Assembly: GCA_963575745.1 (NCBI GenBank)
Contig: CAUYUJ010015730.1
Location: 140,001 to 167,500 of the forward strand
From: Prorocentrum cordatum
Lineage: Eukaryota; Sar; Dinophyceae; Prorocentrales; Prorocentraceae
Length of the DNA: 27,500 bases
Direction: 5' to 3'
Below, one piece after another: positions 8,269 to 16,620 of this stretch. The notes beneath the pieces were generated by a model. That model had not been told where the DNA came from and ran no database searches. It was given only the letters and a program-made list of their open reading frames with translations. Position 1 is the stretch's first letter, and each line of letters begins with the position of its first letter. The position numbers and the translations under genes are program-made.

Positions 8269-10095
8269 ATGCGAGCCTGGAGAGCACTCGATGCCATCTT
8301 GTCCAGGTTCCGCGGTCTCCAGGACCGCACCCAAGAGGACAGCGGCCAAGCGGACGGGGTGCAGGCGGTCTCCCTCTCGACGCTGGGCTTTGTCCTGCCC
8401 GATTACACGTCACCGAGCACGGTGCCGCCACCGCTGCCGAGCGCAGACTGGCCAGCGCTCTCAGCGTCCACCGCGGCAGAGGAGAAGCGTCAGGAGGGGG
8501 CGGACAGCGTAGTGGAGCACACCACGACGTCGCAGCCGCGAATGACGGCAGGGCGCAGGCGCTGGACTACCGCCGATACGCGCCAGGCACTGTTGGACGA
8601 GCTGGACCACCTTGACCTCACGGAGCTCTCAGGTGTTGAGTCGCTCGGCACCGACCTGCACGAGCTACGTGCCACGGCGGAGGCGGGAGGTCAAGAACTG
8701 GAGAAGCTCGCTCTCAATGTACGCGCTGCAGCGTTAGAAGCGTCTCAGGGGGCGGCCAAGCAGCAGCTCCAGGAGTGGCGCGAGTGGGCTCAGACTGCCG
8801 TCAAGGCAGGCGGTCGCCGAACGCACAGATTCCTGAAGGATCGGCCCCAGGTGCGCGGCCCGACTGCGCCAGAGGGCTGGCCGCTCCAGGGAGATATGTA
8901 CGACGAGTGGCTGAAAGATTGGGGCGACGCCAAGGAGAGCATCACCCAGATGCAAGCGGCGGTGGCAGATCAGGAGTCGCTGGAGAGGCCGAGTGTGGAG
9001 CGCGTACGCGCGGCCTGCCGCTCGTTCGCGCACCAGGTCGGCTTGGGGGTCGACTGCGTGAACCCGCGCTCCTTCGAGCTGCCCGGCGACGACTTCATAG
9101 AGAGGCTGGTCGACCTGATGATGCTGTGGGAAGCTGACCCCCAGCTTCCAGCCAGGTGGCCGACGCTCATGGTCTTCCTAGGCAAGCCCGACGGCTCGGG
9201 AATCAGGCCGATCGCCCTCATCTGCTCCATCCTCAGGCTGTGGGGCAAGGCCAGAAGGGACATGGCCAAGGCTTGGGAAGACGAGCATGCGGCAGGAGTT
9301 TTCTGGGGCGCTCGAGACCGAGAGTGTGACAGAGCAGGCTGGGTGCATCAGACGATGGCGCACTATGCTCGAGCCAAGGGCATGCAGTCAGGCACCTTGG
9401 CAACGGACCTTGACAAGTTTTACGAGCGTATTTCACATGCAGTTTTGTTTGCGGAGGCGGAGGCAGTGAAGTTCCCGACCAGGATCTGCAGGGCGGCCTG
9501 CTCGCTCTACTCGGGGCCACGAGCGGTGAGCTTCATGGGATGCGTCTCCCAAGTATTCCACGCCTCGGGCACGGTGCTGGCGGGCTGCTCCCTCGCGACC
9601 AGCCTCGCACGTGTCCTGCTCTACCGTCTGCTGACCTCGGTGGAGAGAGAACACCCCTCGGTGATGGTAAGGAACGTGATCGACGATATCAGCGTGCAGG
9701 TGGTCGGCACCAGCCTCCACGTCGTCAGGATGCTCGGCGGCGGCGGGGGCCAGATCATCACTGGCCTGCAGCGCCTGCAGCTGGTTGTCCCAGAGAAAGA
9801 ATCTAAGATCCTGGCCTCGTCGCAAGGGGTCGCGCAGGGTCTCGCTAGTGCCTGGAAGGCTTCATTCCAGAAGAAGGCGGTGATTCGGAGTCTCGGGACT
9901 GACTGGCAGGTAGGCTCCACGAGGCTTGCCCCCATAGCCTCCGCGCGTGTTCGGACATGCATGCGCAGGTCCAGGCGTCTCAGAGCCCTGAGGAGAGCTG
10001 GGGCCTTTGTAGGACACATCCAGAGAGCGGGTCCGCAGGCTTCTGCGTTGTGTGTGGGGGGGCGTCTGTCAGGGGTCTGCCGTGGGCGCAGTTGA
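8269..10095 (+). CDS. Reverse transcriptase part of a non-LTR retroelement (frameshifted)
   Basis: RNA-directed DNA polymerase of a retroelement, which would make cDNA from element RNA. The frame is open from about 7501, but I choose the ATG at 8269, just after the (CCT)n tract; the true start is unknown. Key motifs (numbering from codon 7501): fingers 'LGKPDGSGIRPIAL' at residues 560-573, then 'LRLWGKAR'; motif A 'TDLDKFYERI' with the likely catalytic Asp at 9406-9408; motif B-like 'AGCSLAT' near 9580 instead of the common QG-type; motif C 'VIDDIS' with the Asp pair at 9682-9687. The N-terminal 8269-9120 part is charged and helical-looking with no endonuclease. The frame ends at TGA 10093-10095, after a G7 run at 10056-10062 where the reading appears to slip. 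Confidence 0.85.
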   Translation: MRAWRALDAILSRFRGLQDRTQEDSGQADGVQAVSLSTLGFVLPDYTSPSTVPPPLPSADWPALSASTAAEEKRQEGADSVVEHTTTSQPRMTAGRRRWTTADTRQALLDELDHLDLTELSGVESLGTDLHELRATAEAGGQELEKLALNVRAAALEASQGAAKQQLQEWREWAQTAVKAGGRRTHRFLKDRPQVRGPTAPEGWPLQGDMYDEWLKDWGDAKESITQMQAAVADQESLERPSVERVRAACRSFAHQVGLGVDCVNPRSFELPGDDFIERLVDLMMLWEADPQLPARWPTLMVFLGKPDGSGIRPIALICSILRLWGKARRDMAKAWEDEHAAGVFWGARDRECDRAGWVHQTMAHYARAKGMQSGTLATDLDKFYERISHAVLFAEAEAVKFPTRICRAACSLYSGPRAVSFMGCVSQVFHASGTVLAGCSLATSLARVLLYRLLTSVEREHPSVMVRNVIDDISVQVVGTSLHVVRMLGGGGGQIITGLQRLQLVVPEKESKILASSQGVAQGLASAWKASFQKKAVIRSLGTDWQVGSTRLAPIASARVRTCMRRSRRLRALRRAGAFVGHIQRAGPQASALCVGGRLSGVCRGRS

Positions 10096-10186
10096 GAAGG
10101 ATCCGCTCTCAGGCCCTGCTGCCTTTGGCGCCCGAGAAGAAAAGGGGCCTCGGTTGGTTTAAAGCTGCGCACAGCAGGGCAAAGCC
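10053..10186 (+). pseudogene. Out-of-frame bridging segment of the retroelement polyprotein
   Basis: Between the two main frames, the third forward frame is open (9957-10220). From about 10053 it reads 'ASVRGLPWAQLRRIRSQALL', which fits the post-RT linker better than the end of the upstream frame ('GVCRGRS' then stop). The simplest reading is one base lost near the G7 run at 10056-10062 and another single-base loss between about 10150 and 10190. Homopolymer errors in the assembly are an alternative explanation. Confidence 0.6.
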
Positions 10187-12166
10187 ATGGACCCCGTCCC
10201 CCTGTATTTCAAGCAAGTAGTGTTCGAATGGGTTCGTGCTGTTTGGGAGGGGCTCCCTAGCACTGCTATTCTTAATGCAGTTTTCGAGGATGCGGTGCGA
10301 TCCCTTGCCTCCACCAGCCGCCCGTGGTCTAGAGCGACGTCGCCTGCCCATGTGTTTGTGTTTGCTTGCGGAGATCTGGGGTGGGGAGCGAGACCAGCTC
10401 GCCTCATTGTCCTTGCAACAAGAGAGCAGATAGACCTGCTCAGGCTGTTGCCATCGGTAGTTGTTACACTTGCCCAGCAGGCTGCCAGGGAGATGTCGGA
10501 TTTTCGCGCCTTCGAGGCTCGTGTCGGTTCTGAGTCTTGGTGTCGTCCTGCTTTCTGGCAGCCGCTGGGCTTTCCCATGTCCAGGCGCACGGACTCCTGG
10601 ACCAAATCGTATGTCAATGCCCTCAGGGCTTCGGTCTCGGGGGCCCACTGGACGCAGGACCGGCTGCATAGGCATGGGCTCGTGTCGTGCAACCTCTGCA
10701 GGCTCTGTCAAGGCGGCCCAGGGACCATGTACCACCGTAGGTTTCTCTGTGCTGCATGGGCGGCAGATCGTGCACATGTCCTGTCGGAGGGTGCATTAGC
10801 TGCCGCCAAGCAAATTCGGGAGTTCAATGACAGTGGAGAGTTTTTGTTGCCTCTGGGTTGCTTCCGTTTCCTAGGGAGCTGGTCCCCGCGCCCCTGGGGT
10901 CCCAAAGCTGCCGCGTTTCCTGGATTCGGAGGCCACAGGGCGGCCTGCTGCGAGGAAAAATTCTTTACAGATGGTTCAGCGATTTTTCCCTTGGACCCGC
11001 TCCTAAGGCGAGCGGGGTGGGCGGTGATCTCGGTCGACGATGCTGGGGAGATGGTGGCTGGAGCTTTCGGCCCTGTCCCGTGGGATGTCGCCCCTCTCCA
11101 GCTCGCCAAAGACGGCGAGTATCATGCGTTCCTCATGCTCGGCCAGATCGCTTTCGCCCCCGAGGGTGTTTGGACGGACTGTGCGGCGACAACTCGTGCT
11201 TCGCAGTCAAGGGTTCGCTCCACGAGTGCTAGGTGCGCCCAGGCCCACATGTGGTCTTCGGTGCACGCGGCCTTCGAGGGTGGCCTGCAGGTGCACAAAA
11301 CTAAGGCCCATTGCTCGGGGGCCGACGTCACCAGAGGGCGCACCACATATTGGGAGCGCAAGGCTAACGCCATTGCCGACGCACTTGCAAAAAGGGGAGC
11401 GGGCTTGCACCCGTCAGTGGAGCAGGCTGCCCGAGAGATCGCTGGTCTTAAGCTGCTGGGGCGGGAGTTGGGCCAGTGGGCTGGGCGGCAGGGCGTTCTG
11501 ATGAAGGAGCGAGGTTGGGATGACTCTGAGGGCCTGCCTGGCAAGGGCTCCTCGGCTCGGTCTAGGCGCACGGGTCCTCGAGAGCGCCCCGTTTCTCCCG
11601 TCGTTGTGCGTTTTCGTGCTGTGCTCTCAGCAGTGGCTGACTCAGGGCCCAGCGACCCCGAGCTCGCCATTTTGATGAGGCTGTCTCAGCATAACTTGAG
11701 AGTTTGCAGAGTGTTTGACAGTACTGGTTCCTCTGTGGTGACCGCCCCACGACTGATTTTCTGTATGTCGTGCGGTGCTTATGCGTGGGGCGGTGTCCGC
11801 GGGCTCAGCGACAGTGTGTGCCACGGGCACAGCGCGGGGTCAGGGCTGAAGCAGCAGCGTTCAAGGTTGCTCGCAGGTCTGTTCCCGAGGTGGCTGTCCC
11901 GCTATAAGGGCTGGAGTGTCAGTGTCCTCGAGCGCCCTGGCCCTGGGGACCTCTTGGGCCTCGCCAAGGCGATCCTCGGCCGTCCCCACGCCCGCGCGGT
12001 CCTCCCTGTCGGCAGGGCCGTCTTCCCCAGGGGGCCGCCGTGGCAGGTCCCGCTGGGGCGAGGGCCCCTCCTCGCCCGCCGCGGCCTCACGGGCGCCTCG
12101 CTCCCGTGCTGGGTGCTGGAGGCGGGCCGCGGGGTGGGGGTGGAAGGAGAGGAGGAGCAGTCTTAG
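10187..12166 (+). CDS. Zinc motif, RNase H and C-terminal domain of the retroelement
   Basis: Downstream part of the same polyprotein. The ATG at 10187 is only the first in this frame, and natural translation would continue from the RT. Residues 168-188 give Cys-x2-Cys-x11-His-x4-Cys (C168, C171, H183, C188), like the zinc motif after RT in some LINEs. A type I RNase H follows: 'FFTDGS' with D262, 'GEYHAF' with E311, 'VWTDCA' with D331, 'HKTKAH' with H375, and 'NAIADALAKRG' with D398. All four acidic residues and the His are present, so the domain looks catalytically complete. A second cysteine cluster, C526-x2-C529 'CGAYA' then C545-H-G-H, lies near the C-terminus; similar CGAY motifs occur, from memory, in dinoflagellate RT proteins. 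It ends at TAG 12164-12166. Confidence 0.82.
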   Translation: MDPVPLYFKQVVFEWVRAVWEGLPSTAILNAVFEDAVRSLASTSRPWSRATSPAHVFVFACGDLGWGARPARLIVLATREQIDLLRLLPSVVVTLAQQAAREMSDFRAFEARVGSESWCRPAFWQPLGFPMSRRTDSWTKSYVNALRASVSGAHWTQDRLHRHGLVSCNLCRLCQGGPGTMYHRRFLCAAWAADRAHVLSEGALAAAKQIREFNDSGEFLLPLGCFRFLGSWSPRPWGPKAAAFPGFGGHRAACCEEKFFTDGSAIFPLDPLLRRAGWAVISVDDAGEMVAGAFGPVPWDVAPLQLAKDGEYHAFLMLGQIAFAPEGVWTDCAATTRASQSRVRSTSARCAQAHMWSSVHAAFEGGLQVHKTKAHCSGADVTRGRTTYWERKANAIADALAKRGAGLHPSVEQAAREIAGLKLLGRELGQWAGRQGVLMKERGWDDSEGLPGKGSSARSRRTGPRERPVSPVVVRFRAVLSAVADSGPSDPELAILMRLSQHNLRVCRVFDSTGSSVVTAPRLIFCMSCGAYAWGGVRGLSDSVCHGHSAGSGLKQQRSRLLAGLFPRWLSRYKGWSVSVLERPGPGDLLGLAKAILGRPHARAVLPVGRAVFPRGPPWQVPLGRGPLLARRGLTGASLPCWVLEAGRGVGVEGEEEQS

Positions 12167-12240
12167 TCTGCCTTTGTTTTATCTTCGCGGGTGGTATCTC
12201 GGACGCTTCCCGCCGTCGTCTTATCTTATAACCTACTCCT
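12167..12240 (+). other. Candidate 3' untranslated end of the retroelement
   Basis: T-rich sequence directly after the RNase H stop, ending at the (CCT)n tract at 12238. No poly-A or AATAAA-like signal is visible, so the 3' boundary of the element is uncertain. Confidence 0.3.
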
Positions 12241-12290
12241 CTTCCTCCTCCTCCTCCTCCGTTGCCTCCTCCTCCTCCTCCTCCACCCTC
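12238..12290 (+). repeat. (CCT)n microsatellite
   Basis: Two nearly pure CCT runs are separated by GTTGC. A complementary GAG tract at 12430-12490 could pair with it across about 140 bp. Unlike most CCT tracts in this window, it is not followed closely by a CAG. Confidence 0.88.
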
Positions 12291-12625
12291 TTGGCCGCCG
12301 CATCCGCCTTCTGTGCCCGCTCCCGGCGGCGCATTCCGCGGGGGCCTCGCCCTCTCCGGCGCCGGGCCCCCCCTGCTGTCCGTGGCATCGCTCGGACGCG
12401 TGCATTTGTTTTTCGTTTCGGCGAGGACCATCGAGGAGGAGGAGGAGGAGGAGGTTGAAGAGGAGGAGGAGGCGGAGGAGGAGGAGGCATCCTGGCTCGT
12501 CCCCCCGCGCTCGCCAACACTCGATGGAGCGGGGGCCAGCTCTCGTCCATGCTGTGGGCGGCAGGCCTCTTGGCCGCCACCCGTGCTTCTGCACCCGCCC
12601 CCGGCACATCCTCGAGGGCCTCGCG
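12288..12625. repeat. Diverged direct duplication about 279 bp apart
   Basis: The segment at 12288-12347 (CTCTTGGCCGCC... ending GGGGCCTCGC) recurs in diverged form at 12567-12624 (CTCTTGGCCGCC... ending AGGGCCTCGC), with matching CTTCTG, CCCGC and CCCGGC blocks in the same order. A GGA tract separates the copies. It looks like an old segmental duplication. Confidence 0.6.
12430..12490 (-). repeat. (GGA)n microsatellite
   Basis: Purine tract of GAG/GGA with GTTGAAG and GGC interruptions. It is the reverse complement of the type seen at 12238-12290. Confidence 0.88.
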
Positions 12626-12930
12626 TCGCCGAGTTGGGGCGCGCCCTCCCAGGATGGGCCTCGCGGAGGAGCTGTGCGCGGAGCGCCGCGGGGAGGCCGC
12701 GGAGGTCGTGGGGGGCCCCGCTGGCGCGGCGCCCGCAGAGGCCGGAGGGAGAGAGCAGGTGGCGGAGGGAGCCGAAGAAGAGAAAACGCTGTAAACATAA
12801 ACTGTTTGCGCTCCGCGTGGATTTCATGGATCCGCGCCTGGCCCCCCCGACGGCGCCTCCGGCGCCCAGCGCAGATCTAAGACATCCGCACGGAACCAAA
12901 AGTTTATCTTCATGGTGTTATGTCTTCTTC
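12626..12930. other. Unassigned GC-rich sequence
   Basis: Open frames on both strands are rich in R, G, A and P and have no recognised domain. I see no RNA or regulatory signal. Confidence 0.3.
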
Positions 12931-12931
12931 T

Positions 12932-13144
12932 AGGGAGGGCATTCCCCCTCCTCCTTTCTCATCCTCGCATCCTCCACTTCTTCCGCCTCTATCTCCTGCG
13001 CCTCCTCCTCCTTCCCCTCCTCTTCTTCTTCCTCCTCCTCCTCCTCCTCGTTACTCTGCTCCTTCTCCTCCTCCTTCCTCTGCTCCTCCTCCTCCTCCTC
13101 CTCCTCCTCCTCCTCCTCTTCCTCCTCCTCCTCCACCCTCTCAG
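12932..13144 (+). repeat. (CCT)n/(CTT)n pyrimidine tract ending CTCTCAG
   Basis: About 200 bases almost free of purines. It ends in CTCCACCCTCTCAG followed by GATAAG, a textbook-like 3' splice acceptor context at 13144. The sequence after it hits stops quickly in most frames, so no exon is called. Both-strand open frames are period-three by-products. Confidence 0.9.
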
Positions 13145-13480
13145 GATAAGGAGGCGCTACGAGCAGACCCATGCTGTAGCGGCAATTCGGGCTGGGGAGC
13201 ACCCTAAGAAGGGCACCCCCTAAGACCCGACTAAGTTTGTAAGATATTATATTTCTTTTGTTAAACGTGGGTGGTGTAATTTTCACAGCGCGCACTTTTG
13301 GGCACCAATATGATTTTCGCCGGCGTTGGGCCCCGAAGAGTATTTGCCGCCGGCCCTAGCGAGATGGCGGCTTAATTTTCGCAGGCGCCTACGAATCCAT
13401 GTCGGTCGCAAAGTTGACGGTTTTTGGGGTATGCATCAAACAGATGCTCGTCAATTATGCAGCAACCGCGCTCGCGCAGT
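13145..13480. repeat. Unassigned sequence with ATTTTCGCCGGCG motif copies
   Basis: A motif close to ATTTTCGC(C/A)GGCG occurs at 13312-13325 and 13374-13386 and reappears at 13994-14005 and 14053-14065. A short direct repeat, GCACCC(CC)TAAGA, lies at 13198-13227. No gene is recognised. Confidence 0.45.
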
Positions 13481-13665
13481 GCACGACGACGGCCACGAAG
13501 GCCACGCGACGGCCCCAAGAGACAGCCCAGACGGCCACGAAAGCCCAATGAGGGACCTAAGACGGCGCGAGAGGTCCCGATGACGGCCCCAGAGATCCAC
13601 ATGGGAACTTCATGATTGCCCCTCAGGAGACCAGGACAGCCCCAAAACGGCCAAAATGAGGTCCA
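13481..13665. repeat. Degenerate GACGGCC(CCAAG) repeat, reverse of 1-470 family
   Basis: Copies of GACGGCCCCAAGAG, ACGGCCACGAA and similar recur every 15-25 bases. Reverse-complemented they match the CTTGGGGCCGTC element of positions 1-470, so one short-repeat family is present at two places in opposite orientation. Confidence 0.55.
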
Positions 13666-13704
13666 TGTAGGCCCCGAGAAGTAAGACGAAAAGGTGGCAC
13701 ATGT

Positions 13705-13975
13705 GACAGCCTCCCCATCTTCATCTCCATCATGTTCGTCGTCCTCTTGATGTCCATTAGCATCATCGCCATCATTATCATCAACACCACCATCATCACT
13801 GCTACAACCAGCATCAGCGCTATCGCCATCTTTACCACATAGTCCATTCACCGCATATTGCATAGATGTTTTCATTTTTCACCATCATCCTCATGATCGT
13901 GTTATCATCTTCACCATCAACATCGTCATCACCATAATAATTCACAGATTCATTATACTCATCATTATCATTGGC
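13705..13975. repeat. Degenerate (ATC)n microsatellite
   Basis: Interrupted CATCAT/ATC trinucleotides, with short unique interruptions near 13840-13880. It separates the two pairs of ATTTTCGCCGGCG motifs. D-, N- and M-rich minus frames are by-products. Confidence 0.8.
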
Positions 13976-14345
13976 AACCCTGAGATGTTGCATCATTTTC
14001 GCCTGCGCTTGGGCGACGTATGTCTCGCCGGCGTGAAGATCAGGGTATGGGATAATTTTCGCCGGCGTGGCACCCCCCACGACGTTTGCCCCACCCCCCC
14101 CACCCCCACGTGTAGTACGGGAACTAGAGTAGGCCCGCGCTCCCGTCCCTGCGGCTGCACGACTCGGCCTGGCGCTGGTCCTTCTCCTTCTTCTCTCTAC
14201 TCGTCCTCCTTCTTGGGCAGGCTGTTGGGTCTCGGGGACCAGAAGCGTCAGCAGAGGCGGTCGCTACAGCAGCAGTAGCAGCAGCCACAAGAACAAGAAA
14301 GGCGTGCCTTGCACAAGACAGCAGAAGCTCCTGGCGGAATCACAA
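13976..14345. other. Unassigned sequence with two motif copies and CAG-rich end
   Basis: Contains ATTTTCGCC(T/G)GCG at 13994-14005 and 14053-14065, a CCCACCCCCC run at 14090-14105 and a short CAGCAG stretch at 14265-14285. No coding domain recognised. Confidence 0.35.
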
Positions 14346-14437
14346 CTCCTCCCCTTCTTCCTCATCCTCCTTTTCTTCCTCCTCCTCCTCCTCCTCCTCC
14401 TCCTCCTCCTCCTCCTCTTCCCCTTTTTTCCCTCCAG
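14346..14437 (+). repeat. (CCT)n tract ending TTTTTTCCCTCCAG
   Basis: Pyrimidine-only sequence closes with a T6 run and CCCTCCAG at 14437, a strong acceptor-like context. Whether the following sequence is an exon cannot be told by eye. Confidence 0.88.
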
Positions 14438-14857
14438 GCCCGGGCCACAGCCGCAGCCGCGCTGCCCCCTTACACGCGCTGCTCATTTCGGCACGGTCCC
14501 AGCGCGTCGCTAACTAGCCATACAGCGACCGCGACATGTAGCCACCGTGGCAGCCCACTGCGCTGCCCCGCTGCCGCACCCGCGCCGTCTGCTGCCGCCT
14601 CCCTCCGCCCAGGCGGCAAGCAATGGCCTTCCCTGCAGCTGGAGAACTGGAAGCCAAGAACAAAATCCCCGGGATGCGTGCTGCTCGGCCGCTGGACCTC
14701 AACCTTGGATATCCGCTGCCCCACTGGGTCCTGCCGAAGACGAGGCTGGGAGCCGCGCGTGCTCGGGCGGTAGCGGGGGCAGTGCCATGATGACAGGGCA
14801 CGGAGCACCCCGAGAACGCGGGACAGGCACAGCTACGAGGGAGGGCTTCGGACGAAC
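14438..14857. other. Unassigned, non-repetitive GC-rich sequence
   Basis: Several frames are open on both strands; none shows a known domain. It lies between the acceptor-like site at 14437 and the open stretch at 14858 and could hold exon sequence of the same unknown locus. Confidence 0.25.
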
Positions 14858-15415
14858 GTGGCGGACAGCGCCGTCTCAACAGATGGACGCGCGCCGTCCT
14901 CACCTCGGACTGCCAGTGAGGCCCCTGAGCGCTCCTGCATTGTGACAGGGCTCGTCTCTACGCCTGTCCGCAAGGGGGCCGCCCACTGCCGCCTCTCCCG
15001 GCGCACCCTCGCCTTTTCATCCGTGAGTGGGGCTATAGGCGCCGTGCTCTCTCGGCTTGCGCTGACACCTCGGCAGTACAGCAGACTACAGACTGCTTCC
15101 TCCAAACTTGCTGGTAGCACTCCTGACGCTTCCTTCGATCTCAAGCCTCCCTTGCGCCTGCGCCCGCGGGACGCTCCCGATCGCGATACCGATCCCTCCG
15201 GTGAGAACGAGACCAGAAAACGCCGTCTTGCAAAGGCAACAGCCAAGGTATTGTCTCCTCCGCGCGAGGACTGGATGGATGAGAGCCACTCTTCCGATAC
15301 TAGAGTTCACCAGGGGCTGACCAACGGCGACATCATCGCGTATCTTCGGGCCAGGCGGGCTGCGCCCACCTACGAAGACGCCGTGCAATCCGCCGAATAC
15401 TGGATGCCTTTCTGC
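14858..15415 (+). CDS. Hypothetical open stretch, function unknown
   Basis: An ATG at 14858 opens about 186 codons of non-repetitive sequence before the frame enters GC-rich minisatellite and poly-Gly at 15415-15976. The formal open frame runs to 15976, but the last two thirds are repeat-derived. The translation is of mixed composition with a basic/acidic middle ('ENETRKRRLAKATAK') and an end with 'NGDIIAYLRARRAAPTYEDA' that looks like helical globular protein. I recognise no family. The opposite strand is also open over much of it, so this could be an exon fragment, a decayed gene or chance. Confidence 0.25.
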
Positions 15416-16620
15416 GCCCCGCGGGCCCAGACGGAGAGTCTAAGCGGGAATTTTCAGCGCGATTGCGCGCCCGCGCGCTCAAACGGACGGATCCGAGCAG
15501 AATTCCTAGCTTTTGCGCCCGGCTGGGCATTTGAGATGTGGTTTTGCGCCTTGCCCGCCCAGATGGGAAATCAGAACGCGATCCCGCGCCCCCGGGGACA
15601 TTGCAGGGGCGTCCTCGCGCCCCTGCGCTCGCCCTCTCGTTCTGACCACGATTCTGCGCCTGCGCGCCCAAACGGGCGATCTGAACGCGCCCCCGCGACG
15701 GGCGGCCCGCGCTCGCGCGGGCATTCCCGGGCGCGTTTGCCCCATCCTGCGCCCGCGTCGCCTCCTGAGCACGTTCCCGCGGGAGGAGGAGGAGGAGGAG
15801 GAGGAGGAGGAGTAGGAGGAGGAGGAGGAGGAGGAGGAGGAGGAGGAGGAGGAGGACGAGGACGAGGCGGAGGAGGAGGAGGAAGAGGAGGAACAGGAGG
15901 AGGAGGAGGCGGCGGAGGAGGAGGAGGAGGAAGAAAAGGGGGATGCGGAGCCCGCGTGCCTAAAGGGGCCATCTGAGCAGGATGGCCCTGCGCCCAGCTG
16001 GGCACTCGGGCTTTGCCCCCGCGCCCTTCGCGCTCGGGCGGGCAGTCTGAGCGCGCCCCCAGGGCGCGAGGGGCATCCCGGGCGCTCCCATGCTCCGCTG
16101 CGCCCGACTCAGCGTTCCGAGCGCGATTCCGCGCCCGCGCGCCCACATGAGGGATCCGAACGCGCTCCTGCGCCCCAGGGGCATTCTGGGCGCCTTTCCG
16201 TGCCCTTTTTCTGTTCGACCTGGCATTCTGAGCAAGCATCGTGCCTGCGCAGTTACATGCGAAGCTCCTTCGCCCAGCTGGGCGCACGGAACGCAATTTC
16301 GCGCCCCGCGCGCTCGGGCGGGCGATCTGAACGCGCCCCCGAAGCGCAAGGGGCATTCCGAGTGCGCGCGCTCCTGCGCCCGACCGCGCGTTCCGAGCAC
16401 GATGTCGCGCCCGCGCGCCCAAATGAGCGACCGAGCGCGCGCCGCGCGCTCCTGCGCTCCTGCGATCCCGCGCACCAGCTGGGCGCCCTGAGCGGCGACG
16501 CGCCCGCGCGCCCGAGCGGGCGATCTGAGCGAGCCCCCCCCCCCCCCTCGCTCCGCTGGGCGCTCTCAAGGCATCCGCTGAGCGACCTCGCGCGCCAGGT
16601 GCGTCCCCGCGCTCCTGCGC
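15416..16620. repeat. GC-rich degenerate minisatellite with an internal (GGA)n insertion
   Basis: Recurring blocks of GCGCCC, CGGGCGATCTGA(A/G)CGCG and GGGCATTC(C/T)(G)GGGCG are spaced irregularly (about 40-130 bp). Clear copies lie near 15526, 15677, 15719, 16034, 16072, 16179, 16317, 16350 and 16513. A (GGA)n tract at 15781-15942 interrupts the family. R-, A-, G- and P-rich frames here are not genes. Confidence 0.7.
15781..15942 (-). repeat. (GGA)n microsatellite inside the minisatellite
   Basis: About 160 bases of GGA with occasional GTA, GAC, GGC and GAA interruptions. It is flanked on both sides by the same GC-rich repeat family, so it expanded or inserted within that family. Confidence 0.92.

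Larger units (their letters stand above)
8259..12166 (+). mobile_element. Non-LTR-type retroelement fragment, RT-zinc motif-RNase H, frameshifted
   Basis: The RT domain is in one frame (to 10095) and the zinc motif, RNase H and C-terminal motif are in another (10187-12166). A short bridging segment is in the third frame. No endonuclease domain is seen upstream of the RT, so the 5' end is probably truncated or replaced at the (CCT)n tract. No long terminal repeats, integrase or protease are seen, which argues against an LTR element. I found no poly-A tail or clear target-site duplication after 12166. From family knowledge, non-LTR elements carrying RT plus RNase H are multicopy in dinoflagellates. 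Confidence 0.85.

Noticed and set aside
7069-8349. 426-codon minus-strand open frame
   Set aside because: It starts in the antisense of the RT-coding start, crosses poly-Glu/poly-Arg from the CCT tract and ends in the TGTA tract; no domain.
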